In this document: positions 30,507-32,094 of the stretch, in pieces
Layout of the letters: every line of letters starts with the position of its first letter
Position numbering within the stretch: the stretch's first letter is position 1
Assembly (NCBI RefSeq): GCF_900258505.1
Contig: NZ_LT984895.1
Location: 1,914,833-1,946,926 of the forward strand
From: Brachybacterium timonense
Lineage (GTDB): Bacteria > Actinomycetota > Actinomycetes > Actinomycetales > Dermabacteraceae
Direction of reading: 5' to 3'
Length of the DNA: 32,094 bases
Program-made: the position numbers and the translations under genes
The notes under the pieces: model-generated
What the model saw: only the letters and a program-made list of their open reading frames with translations
What the model was told of the DNA's origin: nothing
The model's database searches: none

Positions 30507-31998
30507 GTTCGGGGCTCGCGGTGATCGTTTGCCCGGCGATGCTGATAGTGACGTCCTGGAGGGGACGGAGTGTCCGGATGATCTTGCGGATGCTGAACCC
30601 GGTCACTGCTTGGAGGTGTCTCGCGATCGCCAGGGCCGTGAACACGATGGTGAGGTGGGCTTCGATCGCGTCACGGGTGCGATGGAACATGGGCCTGGCC
30701 TGCAGGTCTGTCTTGCTCATCCGGAATGACTGCTCAACATGCCACAGGTCGTGATAGCTGGAGACCACCTCCGCCGCCGGCATCGTGGCGGCAGGAATGT
30801 TCGTGACGTAGCCCTTCAGCCCGACCAGACTTCGTGCCCGCTTAAGCGAGGCTGTATCGAGGGACCGGCCGCTCGCGGTGGTCTTCACGAATCTGGTCGA
30901 CTTCACAGACGCGTCCCCGTCGATCACGGCTCGAGCCCGGTTCTCCGGCGCGGTGAGGGTGTGATTGTCGCGGGTGGCACGCTTGCTGCGGTAGCTCCAG
31001 ATGGAACGCCAGTGCCCGGGATGCTCCTCTGCGTCCCAGACAGGCTCCTTGCGGTGCTTCGTCGTGGAGGGTTTCGTGTTCCCGTGGCGGGGCGTGATGG
31101 TATCGATCAGCTGTCCGTCGGTGAATGCGTCCCCGTTCCAATGGAAGTGATTGGCCAGGTCACCCGGGGCTTTCGTCTGTCGTGAGCCGACGATGAACTT
31201 CAGGTCCGCTTCGTCGAGCTCGCGCAGGTTGGCCGCCGAGAGCATCCCGGCGTCCGCGACCACGACCATGTCAGCGAGGTCGTTGCGGGCCTGGAACTGG
31301 CGGATGATCGGGACGATCGTGCGGGTTTCAGCATGGTTCCCCTCGAAGCAACCGATCTCCAGCGGGAACCCGCCCCGGTCCACGAGCAGGCCGACCACGA
31401 TCTGCGGATCCACGCGGCGTTCCTTCGAGTAGCCGACCTTCCTCAGCGCGTCCTCGTTCTCCGCCTCGAAATAGAGCGTCGTGACGTCGTAGAGCACCAG
31501 CGAGATGACGCCGCTGGTCGCGGCATGCTCGAAGCACCTCCTCGCGATCTGGCCGCGGTAGTCGTTTGTGGCGATCCGGGCCAGGCAGCGCTTCATCGTC
31601 GAGCGATGTACCGGGGCGATCCCGACCTCCGCCAGCACTCTGGCGGAGTCGCTCATCGAGGTCGGCTCGATCAAGCGTGCGGCGACGAGCTGGAAGAATG
31701 CTTCATCACCGATCGCCGTGAACCCCAGCCCCGCCCACGCGGACTGCAGCGTCTCCAGCAGCAGCCGGGACTGCTTCGACGTGATCGTTGCGGGGCTCGT
31801 CGACGTTGCTGTCCCCAGGTCGAGGACGCCCTGACCAGCGTTGATCTTCTCCCGACCCGCCTGCATCAGGCCGGCGAGCTCGGCTTCGGTATGAGCCGAC
31901 CCAAGATGCTCCAGGACCACATCCCGACGGTTCCGCCGCTCAGCAATCTGCACAGCCGTCGCCCCCGACGCCGTCCTCACCTTCCGCAGGAACACCAC
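30463..31998 (-). CDS. IS1634-family DDE transposase
   Basis: This 511-aa transposase has the N-terminal 'FLRKVRTASGATAVQIAERR' strand-rich segment of the IS1634/IS1549 group and an IS4-like DDE core. The first Asp is in 'VLYDVTTLYFEAE', the second in 'VVVADAGMLSAANLRELD', and the Glu is in 'YHDLWHVEQSFRMSKTDLQA' (YREK-like motif). The C-terminus ('HLTIVFTALAIARHLQAVTG') is the expected helix. The GTG start lies just inside the right end and the TAA inside the left end, so the gene fills the element. It appears intact. Confidence 0.92.
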   Translation of the reverse strand: MVFLRKVRTASGATAVQIAERRNRRDVVLEHLGSAHTEAELAGLMQAGREKINAGQGVLDLGTATSTSPATITSKQSRLLLETLQSAWAGLGFTAIGDEAFFQLVAARLIEPTSMSDSARVLAEVGIAPVHRSTMKRCLARIATNDYRGQIARRCFEHAATSGVISLVLYDVTTLYFEAENEDALRKVGYSKERRVDPQIVVGLLVDRGGFPLEIGCFEGNHAETRTIVPIIRQFQARNDLADMVVVADAGMLSAANLRELDEADLKFIVGSRQTKAPGDLANHFHWNGDAFTDGQLIDTITPRHGNTKPSTTKHRKEPVWDAEEHPGHWRSIWSYRSKRATRDNHTLTAPENRARAVIDGDASVKSTRFVKTTASGRSLDTASLKRARSLVGLKGYVTNIPAATMPAAEVVSSYHDLWHVEQSFRMSKTDLQARPMFHRTRDAIEAHLTIVFTALAIARHLQAVTGFSIRKIIRTLRPLQDVTISIAGQTITASPELTDDARHILHRVTH

Positions 31999-32016
31999 CC
32001 GCTTAGTGTGTCACTC
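30463..32016. mobile_element. IS1634-type insertion sequence in parB
   Basis: The element of about 1.55 kb contains one minus-strand DDE transposase gene. The 14-mer TTAGTGTGTCACTC occurs at both edges (30463-30476 and 32003-32016) in the same orientation. Its core AGTG-N3-CACT is palindromic, so it also serves as an inverted repeat, and the transposase stop codon lies in the left copy. IS1634-family elements produce target duplications of very variable length, so the ends cannot be fixed more precisely. It truncates the ParB-like gene. Confidence 0.78.
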
Positions 32017-32094
32017 CACACAGGCGCGAGCCGCCCACCAGCACCGATACACCCGCAACCCCAGGGAATACCCCAGAGAGGTCCAAGTCAGGTC
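32017..32094. other. Right flank with an inverted copy of a parB segment
   Basis: The last 18 bases (32077-32094) are the exact reverse complement of 30446-30463, the parB sequence just before the insertion. On the minus strand a frame reads '...SLGYSLGLRVYRCWWAARA' with CVE and TGA at 32011-32013, with good codon bias. It is not in frame with the ParB codons of the shared 18 bp. The flank therefore may hold an inverted partial duplication continuing beyond the window. Confidence 0.5.

Noticed and set aside
1..32094. CRISPR array, tRNA or integrase attachment site
   Set aside because: No regularly spaced repeats, no cloverleaf-like sequence and no tyrosine or serine integrase gene were seen in the window, so whether the element is integrated or a plasmid is undecided.
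32009..32094. The right flank as the intact natural C-terminus of ParB on the opposite strand
   Set aside because: The 18-bp match is exact, but the best coding frame beyond it is shifted by one relative to ParB, so identity with the ParB tail is not supported.

Overview
The window is high-GC DNA with dense gene packing, frequent GTG starts, 4-nt ATGA/GTGA overlaps and possible leaderless promoters. This fits an actinobacterium, probably of the Micrococcales or Corynebacteriales (Brevibacterium- or Corynebacterium-like; the genus is a guess). Most of it looks like one mobile element, a conjugative plasmid or integrative conjugative element. It carries a MobF relaxase, an ArdC-like antirestriction protein, a primase-polymerase, a DUF2637 membrane protein and a ParB-like protein. 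It also carries cargo and three insertion sequences. No rRNA, tRNA or CRISPR array was seen.

Layout. (1) 1-4710: a small HTH protein, then a four-gene minus-strand operon: unknown 247-aa protein, XRE/ImmA-type regulator-peptidase, DUF2188 protein, and a large DUF6119/TIGR04141-type protein. The operon has a good promoter overlapping a palindrome and looks like a stress, toxin-antitoxin or phage-defence type module. (2) 4897-8560: MobF relaxase-helicase with inverted repeats upstream that could be oriT or its operator. (3) 8697-9908: an Erm(X)-like 23S rRNA methyltransferase with an RLR-type leader peptide and attenuator hairpins, plus a small overlapping ORF. (4) 9909-11360: an IS110-family element with a probable bridge-RNA region. 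(5) 11441-13788: a LuxR-type regulator gene split by an integrase-core (rve) insertion sequence of about 1.4 kb. (6) 13919-24498: a linear azol(in)e-containing peptide (LAP/TOMM) biosynthetic cluster. (7) 24700-25170: a short AraC-type HTH protein. (8) 25378-30466: the ArdC / Prim-Pol / DUF2637 / unknown / unknown / ParB-like block of the mobile element. ParB is truncated by (9) an IS1634-type element (about 30463-32016). Beyond that element the sequence ends in an inverted copy of 18 bp of parB.

The centrepiece is the LAP cluster. Its order mirrors streptolysin S sagA-B-C-D-E-F: a 44-aa precursor, a large intercistronic stem-loop, FMN dehydrogenase, RRE-containing cyclodehydratase partner, YcaO, and CPBP membrane protease. 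A second membrane protein follows that looks like a degenerate CPBP. After that the cluster departs from the streptolysin plan. It has a BAAT-type acyl-thioesterase/hydrolase, two tandem paralogous TetR genes (the first carrying two apparent lesions), an MFS exporter instead of the SagGHI ABC transporter, and an ABC-class ATPase (PF09818-like) overlapping it. The predicted core is rich in Thr with no Cys or Ser, so any azoles would have to be methyloxazol(in)es. The adjacent divergent LuxR regulator is broken by an insertion sequence and TetR1 appears broken, so control of this cluster has probably been rewired recently.
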